Assembly (NCBI RefSeq): GCF_036700095.1
Contig: NZ_CP144918.1
Span: forward strand, 2,667,001-2,731,000
Source of the DNA: Pelagerythrobacter marensis
GTDB lineage: Bacteria > Pseudomonadota > Alphaproteobacteria > Sphingomonadales > Sphingomonadaceae
Reading direction: 5' to 3'
DNA: 64,000 bases
Below the pieces are notes generated by a model. It was not told the DNA's origin and did not search any database. It saw only the letters and a program-made list of their open reading frames with translations. The position numbers and the translations under genes are program-made. Shown piece after piece: positions 28,292-38,500 of the stretch. How positions within the stretch are numbered: position 1 is the first letter of the stretch; each line of letters opens with the position of its first letter.

Positions 28292-29689
28292 GTGCACGGG
28301 CACCCGAACACATTTCGCGACGCGCATATGGCAGCGATCGTCGATCATTCCTCGGACGCAATCGTTTCGAGGGATCTGGACGGCAATGTGATGAGCTGGA
28401 ATGTCGCGGCCGAACGTCTGTTCGATATTCCCGCAGCCGAGATGGTCGGCCATTCGATCCGGCGGATCGTTCCGGCGGACCGGCAGGACGAGGAAGATTC
28501 CATTTTCGCCCGGGTGCGGAACGGCGAACTGGTGCCCAAGTTCGAGACCATGCGGCTGAGAGCCGATGGAACGGAGATTCCGGTTGCCATCACCGTGTCG
28601 CCCATCCGCGATGCGGCAGGAACCATCATCGGCGCGTCGGAGATCGCGAACGATCTGCGCGAACAGGCGAACCTGCGTGCCGAACTGCTGCAAAGCCGGC
28701 AGCGGTTCGAGGCGCTTGCCAACAATATTCCGCAACTGGCCTGGATGGCCGACCGGAACGGGTGGATGTTCTGGTACAACCAGCGGTGGTACGATTTCAC
28801 CGGGACAACGCTGGCGGAGATGGAGGGCTGGGGCTGGTGCGGCGTCCATCACCCGGACCATGTCGACCGGGTTGTCGAGAGCGTTCAGCGTTCCTGGGAC
28901 ACGGGCGAGCCCTGGAGCGAAACCTTTCCCCTTCGCGGCAAGACCGGCGAATACCGCTGGTTTCTGACACAGGCACAGCCGCTGCGCGACGAGAACGGCG
29001 ATGTGATCCTGTGGTGCGGCACCCATACCGACATTACCGAGGAGCGCGAGACGAACGAGCGCATCCGTCTGCTGATGAACGAGGTCAATCACCGGTCGCG
29101 CAATATCCTGGCGACGATCCAGGCGATTATTCAGCGCACGGTGGGCGGTACCGATCCCGAACTGGTCGATGCACTGACCCGGCGCATCGCCGCGCTATCC
29201 GCCAATCAGGATCTTCTGACCAGCGGCAACTGGATCGGCGCCACGGTGGAAGACATCGCAAAGTCCCAGATCCTCCACGTCAGCGACATTTCCGAAGGGC
29301 GCGTGGAGTTCGACGGCCCTCCCGACGTCAAGTTGAAGCCATCCGCCGCGGAGGCGCTGGGCCTGGCGATTCACGAACTGGCGACCAATGCCGCCAAGTA
29401 CGGCGCGCTCTCCAATTCGGAAGGGCGGGTGACGCTGCGCTGGCGTGTGGAGGAACGCGATGGCGCGCCGACGCTCGCTCTCGAATGGCGCGAACGCGAC
29501 GGTCCGCCGGTCGTTTCGCCAAAACGTTGCGGTTTCGGCACGACCATTATCAAGCGCAATCCCGAAATGGCAATGCGCGCCCAGGTGACGCTCGATTATC
29601 TGCCGGACGGCGTGGAATGGCGGGTTCTCGCCCCGCTCGACGTTCTGGCGAAGGCCGCAAAAGAATCGATCCGCCAATCGGGCGATTGA
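28292..29689 (+). CDS. PAS-PAS HWE-family sensor histidine kinase, orphan
   Basis: Cytosolic sensor kinase of 465 residues with no membrane segment. PAS domain 1 covers about residues 13-125 (AAIVDHSSDAIVSRDLDG), PAS domain 2 with its PAC tail about 140-260 (NNIPQLAWMADRNG ... GEYRWFLTQAQPLRDENG). The phospho-acceptor region NEVNHRSRNILATIQAI and the N-box HELATNAAKYGALS place it in the HWE/HisKA_2 group, many of which act in the general stress response or light sensing. No response regulator gene is adjacent. The start is either this GTG or the ATG at 28328; neither has a strong ribosome binding site. Cysteines typical of LOV domains are not seen. Confidence 0.88.
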   Translation: MHGHPNTFRDAHMAAIVDHSSDAIVSRDLDGNVMSWNVAAERLFDIPAAEMVGHSIRRIVPADRQDEEDSIFARVRNGELVPKFETMRLRADGTEIPVAITVSPIRDAAGTIIGASEIANDLREQANLRAELLQSRQRFEALANNIPQLAWMADRNGWMFWYNQRWYDFTGTTLAEMEGWGWCGVHHPDHVDRVVESVQRSWDTGEPWSETFPLRGKTGEYRWFLTQAQPLRDENGDVILWCGTHTDITEERETNERIRLLMNEVNHRSRNILATIQAIIQRTVGGTDPELVDALTRRIAALSANQDLLTSGNWIGATVEDIAKSQILHVSDISEGRVEFDGPPDVKLKPSAAEALGLAIHELATNAAKYGALSNSEGRVTLRWRVEERDGAPTLALEWRERDGPPVVSPKRCGFGTTIIKRNPEMAMRAQVTLDYLPDGVEWRVLAPLDVLAKAAKESIRQSGD

Positions 29690-29885
29690 CTTCCGGGACG
29701 TTTCCCCCCATCTGCGCATCCAGCGAAGCGCGCGTGCCAGCGTGAAGTGGTGATCCCGAGACATGGGGCGCCCCGGCCGCGTTTCGGTTTTCTCGAAGAC
29801 TTCCCTTTTCACGCGGGCGGTTTCAACCCCCGCGCCGCGTGCCGGATACGGCAGCGCGTCGCATCTGTTGCGAGTTCAATATACC

Positions 29886-31265
29886 ATGACATTCGATAAA
29901 CTCGGGCTTTCGCAGCCCGTCCTTCAGGCGCTCGACCTGAAAGGCTACAACACGCCCACGCCGATCCAGGCGCAGGCGATCCCCCCCGTTCTCGAAGGCC
30001 GCGACTTGCTCGGCATCGCGCAAACCGGAACGGGCAAGACGGCGGCGTTCATGCTGCCCAGCATCGACCGGCTGCGCGAGGCCGGCCGGCAAACGCCGTT
30101 CAAGTCGTGCCGCATGCTCGTGCTGGCGCCCACCCGGGAACTGGCCGGGCAGATCGCCCAGTCGGCGAAGGATTACGGTGCGCTTGCGGGCCTCAAAGTG
30201 CAGTCGATCGTCGGCGGCACTTCGGTCAACAAGGACCGTAACAAGCTGCACCGCGGCACCGATATTCTGGTTGCCACGCCCGGGCGCTTGCTCGACCTGA
30301 TCGACCAGAAGGCCTTCGGTCTGGGTTCGGTGGAAATCCTCGTCCTCGACGAGGCCGACCAGATGCTCGACCTCGGCTTCATTCACGCGCTGCGCAAGAT
30401 CAGCCAGCTCGTGCCGGACGATCGCCAGACGCTGTTTTTCAGTGCCACGATGCCCAAGCAGATCAAGGAACTGGTCGGCAAATATTGCCGCGAGCCGGTC
30501 CATGTTTCGGTCACGCCCGAGAGCACGACGGCCGAGCGGATCGACCAGTACCTGTTCATGGTCCAGCAGGACGAGAAGCAGACGCTGCTCGAAATGATCC
30601 TGCGCGGCCGCCATCCGGTGCCGGGCAAGATCGAGCGCGTGCTCGTGTTCACCCGGACCAAGCATGGCGCGGACCGTGTGGTGAAGAAACTGGCGCAGGC
30701 CGGCGTTCCCGCCAATGCGATCCACGGCAACAAGAGCCAGCCGCAGCGCGAGCGCGCGTTGAGCGAATTCCGTTCGGCGAAGACGCCGGTGCTGGTCGCG
30801 ACCGACGTTGCGGCACGCGGGATCGATATCCCGGGGGTCAGCCACGTCGTCAATTACGAGCTGCCCAACGTGCCCGAACAGTACGTCCACCGCATCGGCC
30901 GCACGGCGCGCGCGGGTGCGGACGGGATCGCGATCGCGTTCTGTGCGGAGGACGAGCGCGCTTACCTGAAGGATATCCGCAAGACCACCGATGCCGAGTT
31001 CGATCGTCTGCCCTTGCCGGACAACTTCCGCGCCGTGGTCGAGGGTGTGGGGCCGACAAAGCCGGCGCCGCGCCCGCCGCATCAACGCGTCGCGGTGAAG
31101 CCGCGCGGCGAGGGGCGCCCGGCGTCCGGCGAGCAGCGCAAGTCGAACGCGAAGCATTCGCACCGTACGGGCAGGCCCCGTATCGGCGAAGGCCGCGGCG
31201 GGGAGGGCGACAGCGCGCGACCCCGGCGCCGCCGCCGGCGGTCGGGGCGCGGCGGTCGGGGCTGA
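29886..31265 (+). CDS. DEAD-box ATP-dependent RNA helicase (RhlE-like)
   Basis: RNA helicase of 459 residues. Ordered motifs: Q motif GYNTPTPIQAQAIP, Walker A AQTGTGKT, PTRELAGQI, GGTSVNKD, TPGRLLDLI, DEAD box VLDEADQMLDLGF, SAT, and the C-terminal lobe with LVFTRTKHGADRVVKKL, ATDVAARGIDIPGV and HRIGRTARAG. The last 75 residues are basic and disordered and end in an arginine-rich run, the RhlE type of tail. Likely roles are ribosome assembly or mRNA remodelling in the cold. The 196-base leader contains a 6-bp stem (CGCGGG/CCCGCG) but no recognisable regulatory RNA. Confidence 0.95.
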   Translation: MTFDKLGLSQPVLQALDLKGYNTPTPIQAQAIPPVLEGRDLLGIAQTGTGKTAAFMLPSIDRLREAGRQTPFKSCRMLVLAPTRELAGQIAQSAKDYGALAGLKVQSIVGGTSVNKDRNKLHRGTDILVATPGRLLDLIDQKAFGLGSVEILVLDEADQMLDLGFIHALRKISQLVPDDRQTLFFSATMPKQIKELVGKYCREPVHVSVTPESTTAERIDQYLFMVQQDEKQTLLEMILRGRHPVPGKIERVLVFTRTKHGADRVVKKLAQAGVPANAIHGNKSQPQRERALSEFRSAKTPVLVATDVAARGIDIPGVSHVVNYELPNVPEQYVHRIGRTARAGADGIAIAFCAEDERAYLKDIRKTTDAEFDRLPLPDNFRAVVEGVGPTKPAPRPPHQRVAVKPRGEGRPASGEQRKSNAKHSHRTGRPRIGEGRGGEGDSARPRRRRRRSGRGGRG

Positions 31266-31353
31266 GGCCCCGCCTGCTTCGCTGGACTTGTCGGTGCGCG
31301 AACCGGTAGAGCGCGTCTCTTTGCGCAACCAAGGCCGAAATGAGCGATTTGCG

Positions 31354-32052
31354 ATGGAACGATATTCCCATGCCACGGTCGAGCCGATCGAGCGCATTCA
31401 GGAGAACCTGATCGCGCGCCTAGAACGACGCGTTCTGAACCGCCTCTGCGCCGCCATGCCCGGTTGGGTCGTGCCCGACATGCTGACTTTCGCCGGCATG
31501 TTCGGTGCCATGCTGGTCTTCGCCGGCTATCTGGCGAGCAACCTCGACGCCGAATGGCTATGGCTCTCGATCGCCGGCTACGTCGTCCACTGGTTCGGCG
31601 ACTCGCTTGATGGCAGCCTGGCACGCTTCCGCAAGATCGAACGGCCACGCTACGGCTATTTCCTGGACCACAGTTGTGACGGTTTCGCGACCATGCTGGT
31701 CGTCGTGGGCATCGGCCTCAGTTCTTACGTCGAGATGGAGGTCGCCCTCATCGCGCTCGTGGGATACCTGCTCATGTCGATCCACGCCTTCCTCTCGGTG
31801 CGCGTGCTGGGCGAACTCAGGCTGTCCTACCTCAACGCCGGACCGACCGAACTGCGCCTGATCCTGATCGGTCTCACGCTCGCGATGCTGATCGCCGGGC
31901 CGGAGAATCCGATCGTCTGGCAACTCAACGTATTCGATCTGTTCGTCGGGGGCGTGGGCCTGCTGCTGATCGCGCTCTTCGCGGCGCAGACTGCTTCGAC
32001 GGCACGCCGACTGGCGAAAGAGGAACCGCCCGCCCACCGCCGCCGCGATTGA
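31354..32052 (+). CDS. CDP-alcohol phosphatidyltransferase family protein
   Basis: Membrane enzyme of 232 residues with the CDP-alcohol phosphatidyltransferase motif D-x2-DG-x2-AR-x8-G-x3-D-x3-D, seen as GDSLDGSLARFRKIERPRYG followed by YFLDHSCD. About six membrane segments surround it. The family makes phospholipids by displacing CMP from a CDP-linked lipid. The acceptor cannot be assigned: it does not closely resemble PgsA, PssA or choline-specific enzymes by eye, and the long hydrophilic N-terminus (about 45 residues) is unusual. The ATG of MERYSHATVEP was chosen over a TTG 66 bases upstream. Confidence 0.82.
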   Translation: MERYSHATVEPIERIQENLIARLERRVLNRLCAAMPGWVVPDMLTFAGMFGAMLVFAGYLASNLDAEWLWLSIAGYVVHWFGDSLDGSLARFRKIERPRYGYFLDHSCDGFATMLVVVGIGLSSYVEMEVALIALVGYLLMSIHAFLSVRVLGELRLSYLNAGPTELRLILIGLTLAMLIAGPENPIVWQLNVFDLFVGGVGLLLIALFAAQTASTARRLAKEEPPAHRRRD

Positions 32053-32078
32053 TCGCCCGCTGGACAACCCACCGTCTC

Positions 32079-32102
32079 CTATATAAGTATAAACTTATAT
32101 AG
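32079..32102. promoter_or_regulatory. 10-bp perfect inverted repeat, probable ArsR-family operator
   Basis: Two perfect 10-base arms, CTATATAAGT and ACTTATATAG, are separated by ATAA, 18 bases before the AHSA1-like start codon. The element is strikingly AT-rich in a GC-rich surround and may overlap the promoter. The two genes downstream encode an AHSA1/SRPBCC protein and an ArsR-type repressor, a common autoregulated pair, so the repressor binding its own operon here is the natural reading (inferred). Confidence 0.75.
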
Positions 32103-32120
32103 AGTCGAAAGGGGACCGAG

Positions 32121-32771
32121 ATGGGCGATTGGGCAAACGAGGCGGTGGACGAAGTTGTTCGGGAAGTGCGCAGCATCGAGTGGCAGGGCAAGCCGGCCCG
32201 CGTCGTCGCTGCGGCGCGATCCTATGCCACCGATCCCGCCGATTTATGGGATGCGATAACCGATCCGGCCCGCCTGAAACGCTGGTTCCTGCCGATCTCC
32301 GGCGAACTGCGCGAAGGCGGGCATTACCAATTCGACGGGAACGCCGGCGGCACGATCGATCGCTGCGAGGCACCCCGGCACCTGGCGGTGACCTGGGAGT
32401 TCAACGGCGGGTTGAGCTGGGTCAACGTCACCCTCGAAGCCGACGGCAGCGGCGCGACACGTCTGTTGCTCGAACATATCGGGCTCGAGGATGAAGCGGG
32501 CCTTGCGTTCTGGCAGCAGTTCGGCCCCGGCGCAGTGGGCGTCGGCTGGGACCTCGGCCTCTACGGCCTGGCCGAGCATCTTCGCACCGGCGAGGGGAAA
32601 CCGGAGCAGGGCGAGGAGGAATGGCTCGCAACGGGCGAAGGGCGTGCTTTCGCCACGGCGTCGAGCGAGGCGTGGTATCGCGCGGCGCTCGCTTTCGGCA
32701 CGGATGAAAGCGCGGCGCGCGGCGCGGCGGATCGCACCACGGCGTTCTATACCGGTGGCGGCGAGGCCTGA
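32121..32771 (+). CDS. SRPBCC / AHSA1-like domain protein
   Basis: A 216-residue cytosolic protein of the START/SRPBCC superfamily, AHSA1 (activator of Hsp90 ATPase homologue) branch. The typical opening is ARSYATDPADLWDAITDPARLKRWFLPISGELREGG, interrupted here only for length, with the later CEAPRHLAVTWEF and VTLEADGSGATRLLLEH. Such domains form a hydrophobic ligand pocket; many bacterial copies are transcribed with an ArsR regulator and have unknown function. An AT-rich inverted repeat precedes it and the regulator gene follows 12 bases later. Confidence 0.88.
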   Translation: MGDWANEAVDEVVREVRSIEWQGKPARVVAAARSYATDPADLWDAITDPARLKRWFLPISGELREGGHYQFDGNAGGTIDRCEAPRHLAVTWEFNGGLSWVNVTLEADGSGATRLLLEHIGLEDEAGLAFWQQFGPGAVGVGWDLGLYGLAEHLRTGEGKPEQGEEEWLATGEGRAFATASSEAWYRAALAFGTDESAARGAADRTTAFYTGGGEA

Positions 32772-32783
32772 TATGGGAACCCG

Positions 32784-33140
32784 ATGCACGCTTTCGACAT
32801 TCTTGGCGATCCCGTCCGACGGCGGATTCTGGAGCTGCTTGCCACAGGGGAGCAATCGTCGGGCGCCATCGTCGCGGTAATTTCCGAGGAGTTCGGGATC
32901 AGCCAGCCCGCGGTGTCGCAGCATCTTCGCGTTCTACGCGAAAGCGGCTTCGCACAAGTCCGTTCGGAAGCGCAGCGGCGGCTCTATTCGATCGATGCCG
33001 CACCGCTGGAAGAGGTCGAGCGCTGGCTCGAGCCGTTCCGCCGGTTCTGGGACCACAAGCTCGAGGCGCTGGCGACCGAAGTGGCGCGCGGCAAGCGTGC
33101 CCGCCGGCAACGCGACGATGCGGCGGGGGAGGGCGCCTGA
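32784..33140 (+). CDS. ArsR-family transcriptional regulator
   Basis: A 118-residue winged-helix repressor of the ArsR/SmtB family: FDILGDPVRRRILELLATGEQSSG, then the recognition helix SQPAVSQHLRVLRESGFAQ and the wing RRLYSIDAAPLEEVERWL. No metal-binding cysteine motif (ELCVCDL) is present, so it is the non-metal type that usually accompanies AHSA1-like genes and likely responds to a small organic ligand or acts as a simple autorepressor. It shares an operon with the SRPBCC gene and probably binds the inverted repeat upstream of that gene. Confidence 0.92.
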   Translation: MHAFDILGDPVRRRILELLATGEQSSGAIVAVISEEFGISQPAVSQHLRVLRESGFAQVRSEAQRRLYSIDAAPLEEVERWLEPFRRFWDHKLEALATEVARGKRARRQRDDAAGEGA

Positions 33141-33203
33141 ACACGCCGGTTGGCAAGCGCCCTCGCGCCCGCCATATCGCGCGTCCAACCAAGGAGCGCG
33201 CGC

Positions 33204-34556
33204 ATGGCCGATCAGTACGACTACGACCTTTTCACCATCGGCGCCGGCTCGGGCGGCGTACGCGCGAGCCGGGTCGCAGCGTCGCATGGGGCAAGGGTAA
33301 TCGTGGCGGAAGAGCATCGGGTCGGCGGCACCTGCGTCATCCGCGGCTGCGTTCCCAAGAAGATGCTCGTCTACGGCGCGCATTTCGCCGAGGATCTGGA
33401 AGACGCCAGGGCATTCGGCTGGACGATCGAGAATCCGAAATTCGACTGGGCAACCTTGCGCGACAATGTGTTGCGCGACGTCGACCGCCTGAACGGTCTC
33501 TACACAGAGACGCTCGACAATCATGGGGTCGAGATCGTCAACGAACGGGCCGAACTGGTCGGGCCGCACGAGATCAAGCTTTCCGGCGGGCGGACGGTCA
33601 CTGCCAGGCATATCCTGATCGCGACCGGCGCGCGCCCCCACGTGCCTGATTGTCCGGGGCATGAGCTGGGCATCACCAGCAACGAGGCCTTTCACCTGGA
33701 AACCCTGCCGCGGCGCATCCTGATTGCCGGCGGAGGCTATATCGCCAACGAGTTCGCCGGGATTTTCAACGAGCTGGGCAGTCAGGTCACGATCATCAAT
33801 CGCAGCGACCAGTTGCTGCGCGGCTATGATGAGGCACTGCGCGACCGGCTGCTTCAGATCAGCATGATGAAGGGGATCGATTTCCGCTTTCACGCGGAAT
33901 TTCGCGGAATCGAGAAGAACGACGACGGCACGCTCAAGGTGTCGATGACCAATCACGACGATCTGATGGTTGATTGCGTGCTGTTCGCAACGGGGCGCCT
34001 GCCCAATACCGGAGGGCTGGGCCTGGAGAAGGCCGGTGTCGAAACCGGCGAAAAGAACGAAATCCTGGTCGATCGTTTCAGCAAGACGAATGTCGATCAT
34101 ATCTATGCCGTGGGCGACGTGACCGATCGCGTCCAACTGACCCCGGTCGCCATTCGCGAAGGGCAAGCCTTTGCCGATACCGTCTTCGGCGGTGGCGATC
34201 CGATCGCGGTCGATCACGATTGCATACCCAGCGCGGTGTTCAGCCATCCGCCGCTGGCCGGTGTCGGCCTTACCGAGGGGCAAGCGCGCAACAAGTACGG
34301 CTCCGTTCGGGTCTACCAGTCGGACTTTCGCCCGATGAAGAACGTCCTCGCCGGCCGCAACGAGCGCAGCCTATACAAGATGGTGTGCGACGAGGATTCG
34401 GGCCGAATCCTGGGTATTCACATGATCGGGCCGGAGGCGGCGGAAATCATGCAGGCGGCTGCCGTCGCCGTTAAGGCCGGGCTGACCAAGGCGGATTTCG
34501 ACGCCACGGTCGCGATCCATCCGACTATGGCCGAGGAACTGGTTCTGCTGCGCTGA
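33204..34556 (+). CDS. gor: glutathione-disulfide reductase
   Basis: Flavoenzyme of 450 residues reducing glutathione disulfide with NADPH. The FAD site is FTIGAGSGGVRASRVAA, the redox-active disulfide is Cys44-Cys49 in GGTCVIRGCVPKK, the NADPH domain has IAGGGYIANEFAGIFNELG with NRSDQLLRGYD, the second FAD motif is HIYAVGDVTDRVQLTPVA, and the C-terminal HPTMAEELVLL carries the catalytic histidine and glutamate. The ATG has an ideal AAGGAG. A further 18 in-frame codons upstream overlap the ArsR end and are not needed. It is probably its own transcription unit. Confidence 0.96.
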   Translation: MADQYDYDLFTIGAGSGGVRASRVAASHGARVIVAEEHRVGGTCVIRGCVPKKMLVYGAHFAEDLEDARAFGWTIENPKFDWATLRDNVLRDVDRLNGLYTETLDNHGVEIVNERAELVGPHEIKLSGGRTVTARHILIATGARPHVPDCPGHELGITSNEAFHLETLPRRILIAGGGYIANEFAGIFNELGSQVTIINRSDQLLRGYDEALRDRLLQISMMKGIDFRFHAEFRGIEKNDDGTLKVSMTNHDDLMVDCVLFATGRLPNTGGLGLEKAGVETGEKNEILVDRFSKTNVDHIYAVGDVTDRVQLTPVAIREGQAFADTVFGGGDPIAVDHDCIPSAVFSHPPLAGVGLTEGQARNKYGSVRVYQSDFRPMKNVLAGRNERSLYKMVCDEDSGRILGIHMIGPEAAEIMQAAAVAVKAGLTKADFDATVAIHPTMAEELVLLR

Positions 34557-34665
34557 CTCAGGCCTGGAGGAAGGCGGAACGGCGACCGGCAGCTGTTTGC
34601 ATGAAAGATTGACGCTCGCTTGCGCTGGCCGCTAGGCCCGCCGGACCATAATTGCAGGGGTGCCG

Positions 34666-36194
<1,529 letters not shown>

Positions 36195-36198
<4 letters not shown>

Positions 36199-36431
36199 TT
36201 ACTGATATATTCGACACTCCTTGGGCGTTCTTGCTGATAATTGCGATGCTTTCCGCATTTAATGTTTGCTATCTTTTTACGACAAACGGAATTCCTCGAT
36301 TCGACTTTCGAAACGGGTTCAGACTGGTTGATAAACAAGAACACAAGCTCGGCTATGTGTGGAGCATAATCTTGTCTCTGTTGATATTTCTTGGATCAAT
36401 TGCAGTCATCATATCGCAATGGGTGGATTAA
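36195..36431 (+). CDS. AT-rich 78-residue membrane protein of unknown function
   Basis: Unrecognised small protein with two hydrophobic segments (residues 10-28, [18 protein letters not shown], and 54-74, [19 protein letters not shown]) joined by a polar loop [19 protein letters not shown]. The GTG start overlaps the pccB stop as GTGA, and the stop lies one base before the epimerase ATG, so it is fully integrated in the operon. By my hand count its DNA is about 41% GC (96 of 237 bases), far below the flanks, and it uses codons such as AAA, TTT, ATA and AAT that its neighbours avoid. This suggests acquisition from elsewhere, or a chance open frame in an AT-rich insert; the intact frame and exact fit favour a real gene. 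Confidence 0.65.
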
Positions 36432-36432
36432 A

Positions 36433-36882
36433 ATGAAACTCGGCCGTCTCAATCATATTGGCGTCGCGACGCCTTCGATCGCGGACTCGATCGCGCATTA
36501 TCGCGACACGATGGGCGCGACCGATATCACCGAGCCGTTCGACCTGCCCGAACAAGGGGTGAAGGTCTGCTTCGTCAATACGCCGACCGATAGCGGGATG
36601 AACGGGACGCAGATCGAATTGATCGAGCCTTATGACGAGAACTCGCCGATCAATGGCTTCCTCGCCAAGAACCCGCTCGGCGGGCAGCACCATGTGTGCT
36701 TCGAGGTTGCGGATATCGCGAAGGCACGCGAATGGTTCGAGGGAGCCGGCAAGCGTATCCTCGGTCCGACACGTATCGGCGCGCACGGGACGCCGATCTT
36801 CTTCGTCCACCCCAAGGACATGATGGGCCAACTGACCGAGATTATGGAAACACCCCGGGGTGACGGCCATCGGTCGAACTGA
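36433..36882 (+). CDS. mce: methylmalonyl-CoA epimerase
   Basis: Converts (S)- to (R)-methylmalonyl-CoA so the mutase can use it. The 149-residue VOC-fold protein has the metal ligands expected: His8 in LNHIGVATPSI, the glutamine/glutamate of TQIELIEP, His of QHHVCFEV, and the glutamate of GQLTEIMET. Short-linked GGQHHVCFEVADI and HGTPIFFVHPKD are family hallmarks. The start is the ATG of MKLGRLNH, one base after the small AT-rich gene. Confidence 0.95.
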   Translation: MKLGRLNHIGVATPSIADSIAHYRDTMGATDITEPFDLPEQGVKVCFVNTPTDSGMNGTQIELIEPYDENSPINGFLAKNPLGGQHHVCFEVADIAKAREWFEGAGKRILGPTRIGAHGTPIFFVHPKDMMGQLTEIMETPRGDGHRSN

Positions 36883-36902
36883 CCGGCGAAGGAGCACAGC
36901 CG

Positions 36903-37514
36903 ATGCTTTTCTACGACAGTCCGAACCCTGCGCCGAACCCCCGCCGCGTGCGCATTTTCGCGGCCGAGAAGGGCATCGAGCTGCCGTCGCGGGAAGTGTC
37001 GATCGTCGGGCGCGAGCAGAAGGCGCCCGATTTCGTTGCCAAGAACCCGCGCGGGCAGACGCCGATCCTCGAGCTGGACGACGGCACGGTGATTGCCGAA
37101 AGCGTCGCGATCATGCGCTATCTCGAGGCAGAGCATCCCGAGCCGCCGTTGTTCGGCACGACCTCGCGCGAGATTGCCGCGATCGAAATGTGGTGCCGCC
37201 GGGTCGAAATGATCCTGATGTTTCCTGTCGCTGCGGTCTGGGTCCATACCCATCCGTTCACCGCCGCGCTGCCCGGCCGCAACGCCGAATGGGGGGAGGC
37301 GAACCGCCCGCGTGTCGCCGATGCCATGCGTTTTTTCGACGAATCGCTGGGCGCGCGCGAATATCTTGCGGGCGATGCCTTCACCGCCGCCGATATCCTG
37401 CTGTTGACCGCCATCGATTTCGCGAAATTCGTCGGCCTCGAAATGCCCGAAGGATGCGCGAATCTCGGGACATGGCACGATCGCGTTTCCGCGCGGCCGA
37501 GCGCCGACGCCTGA
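36903..37514 (+). CDS. glutathione S-transferase family protein
   Basis: Cytosolic 203-residue protein: thioredoxin-like N-terminal domain (residues 1-78) with the glutathione-binding KNPRGQTPILELDDGTVIAESVAI region split across LELDDG and AESVAIMRYL, then an all-helical C-terminal domain ending with EYLAGDAFTAADILLLTAIDF. The N-terminal active position is a serine or tyrosine near LFYDSPNP. Its place 20 bases after the epimerase suggests co-transcription with the propionate genes; a role there (detoxifying acyl or electrophilic intermediates) is only a guess. Ribosome binding site AAGGAG is good. Confidence 0.92.
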   Translation: MLFYDSPNPAPNPRRVRIFAAEKGIELPSREVSIVGREQKAPDFVAKNPRGQTPILELDDGTVIAESVAIMRYLEAEHPEPPLFGTTSREIAAIEMWCRRVEMILMFPVAAVWVHTHPFTAALPGRNAEWGEANRPRVADAMRFFDESLGAREYLAGDAFTAADILLLTAIDFAKFVGLEMPEGCANLGTWHDRVSARPSADA

Positions 37515-37599
37515 TTTCCGCAGGGCGCCGTAACGGACTTGCGCAGGGCATTTATCGCGGCCACTCTCGGTTGCGAAACGCAACGCTTGGGAGAGACGT

Positions 37600-38385
37600 G
37601 TGAGCTACGAAACCATCATCGTCGAGAAGGACGGCCCGCTTACCACCATCACGCTCAACCGGCCCGACCGACTGAACGCGATGCCGCCGCAAATGGCGGA
37701 CGAGATCGGCATGGTGTTCTACGACCTCGGCGATGCCCGCGCGGTGCTGATCACCGGCGCGGGGAAGGGATTCTGCTCGGGCGCCGATCTTGCCGCGCGG
37801 GGAGAGGGGAGCGCGCTCCAGAGCAAGGGCGGCAGCCACCGCGCACTGCAAAACCACTATAACCCCGCGATCAACCAGGTGCTGCGCACGCCGGTGCCGG
37901 TGGTCTGCGCGATCAACGGTCCGGCGGCAGGCATCGGCTGCTCGCTCGCCCTGGCAGGCGATTTCGTGATCGCGGGGAAGAGTGCCTATTTCCTCCAGGC
38001 TTTCGTCAATATCGGCCTCGTGCCCGATGGCGGCTCGACCTGGCTGTTGTCGCGCGCCGTCGGCCGTGCGCGGGCCACGCGCATGATGATGCTGGGCGAG
38101 AAGATCGGTGCGCAACAGGCGGAAGATTGGGGGCTGATCTACAAGGCGGTGGACGACGATGCGCTGATAGGCGAGGCAAGGGCGCTGGCTATGCAGCTCG
38201 CCAACGGTCCGACGCTGGCCTATGCGACAATGAAGAAGAATATCGCCACCGCGCTCGATGGCGACATCGCCCAGGTCCTTCTGGCCGAAGCGGAAGGGCA
38301 GCGGGTCGCCGCGGCGAGCAAGGATGCGGCCGAAGGCGGGATGGCCTTCCTCCAGAAGCGCAAGCCGGAATTTACAGGCGAGTAA
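37600..38385 (+). CDS. enoyl-CoA hydratase/isomerase family protein
   Basis: Crotonase-fold protein of 261 residues. The oxyanion-hole segments are GKGFCSGADLAARG and INGPAAGIGCSLALAGD; the C-terminal part has GLVPDGGSTWLLSRAVG and GEKIGAQQAEDWGLI, close to PaaG/PaaB-like hydratase-isomerases. The residue aligned with the second catalytic glutamate is in VPDGGS (Asp), a pattern of the PaaG isomerase group, so isomerase rather than hydratase activity is possible. It starts with GTG after GGGAGAGAC and lies between the GST and mutase genes, consistent with short- or branched-chain acyl-CoA degradation feeding propionyl-CoA. Confidence 0.9.
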   Translation: MSYETIIVEKDGPLTTITLNRPDRLNAMPPQMADEIGMVFYDLGDARAVLITGAGKGFCSGADLAARGEGSALQSKGGSHRALQNHYNPAINQVLRTPVPVVCAINGPAAGIGCSLALAGDFVIAGKSAYFLQAFVNIGLVPDGGSTWLLSRAVGRARATRMMMLGEKIGAQQAEDWGLIYKAVDDDALIGEARALAMQLANGPTLAYATMKKNIATALDGDIAQVLLAEAEGQRVAAASKDAAEGGMAFLQKRKPEFTGE

Positions 38386-38500
38386 TTCCCGCCGCCCCCG
38401 GCCAGGCAGGAAGCGCCGGGGTTCGGGGCCAACCGCGCTAGAGGGAGCGAGGATTTCGTTGCCCTTCCCCTGTGCATACGATTGTGTTTAGGGGGAGCGC

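Noticed and set aside
29813-29840. CGCGGG/CCCGCG stem in the leader of the DEAD-box helicase gene
   Set aside because: Short stem expected by chance at this GC content; no cold-shock element could be identified.
38386-38500. Search for a cobalamin riboswitch before the B12-dependent mutase gene
   Set aside because: The 115-base gap is too short and has no B12-box-like sequence.
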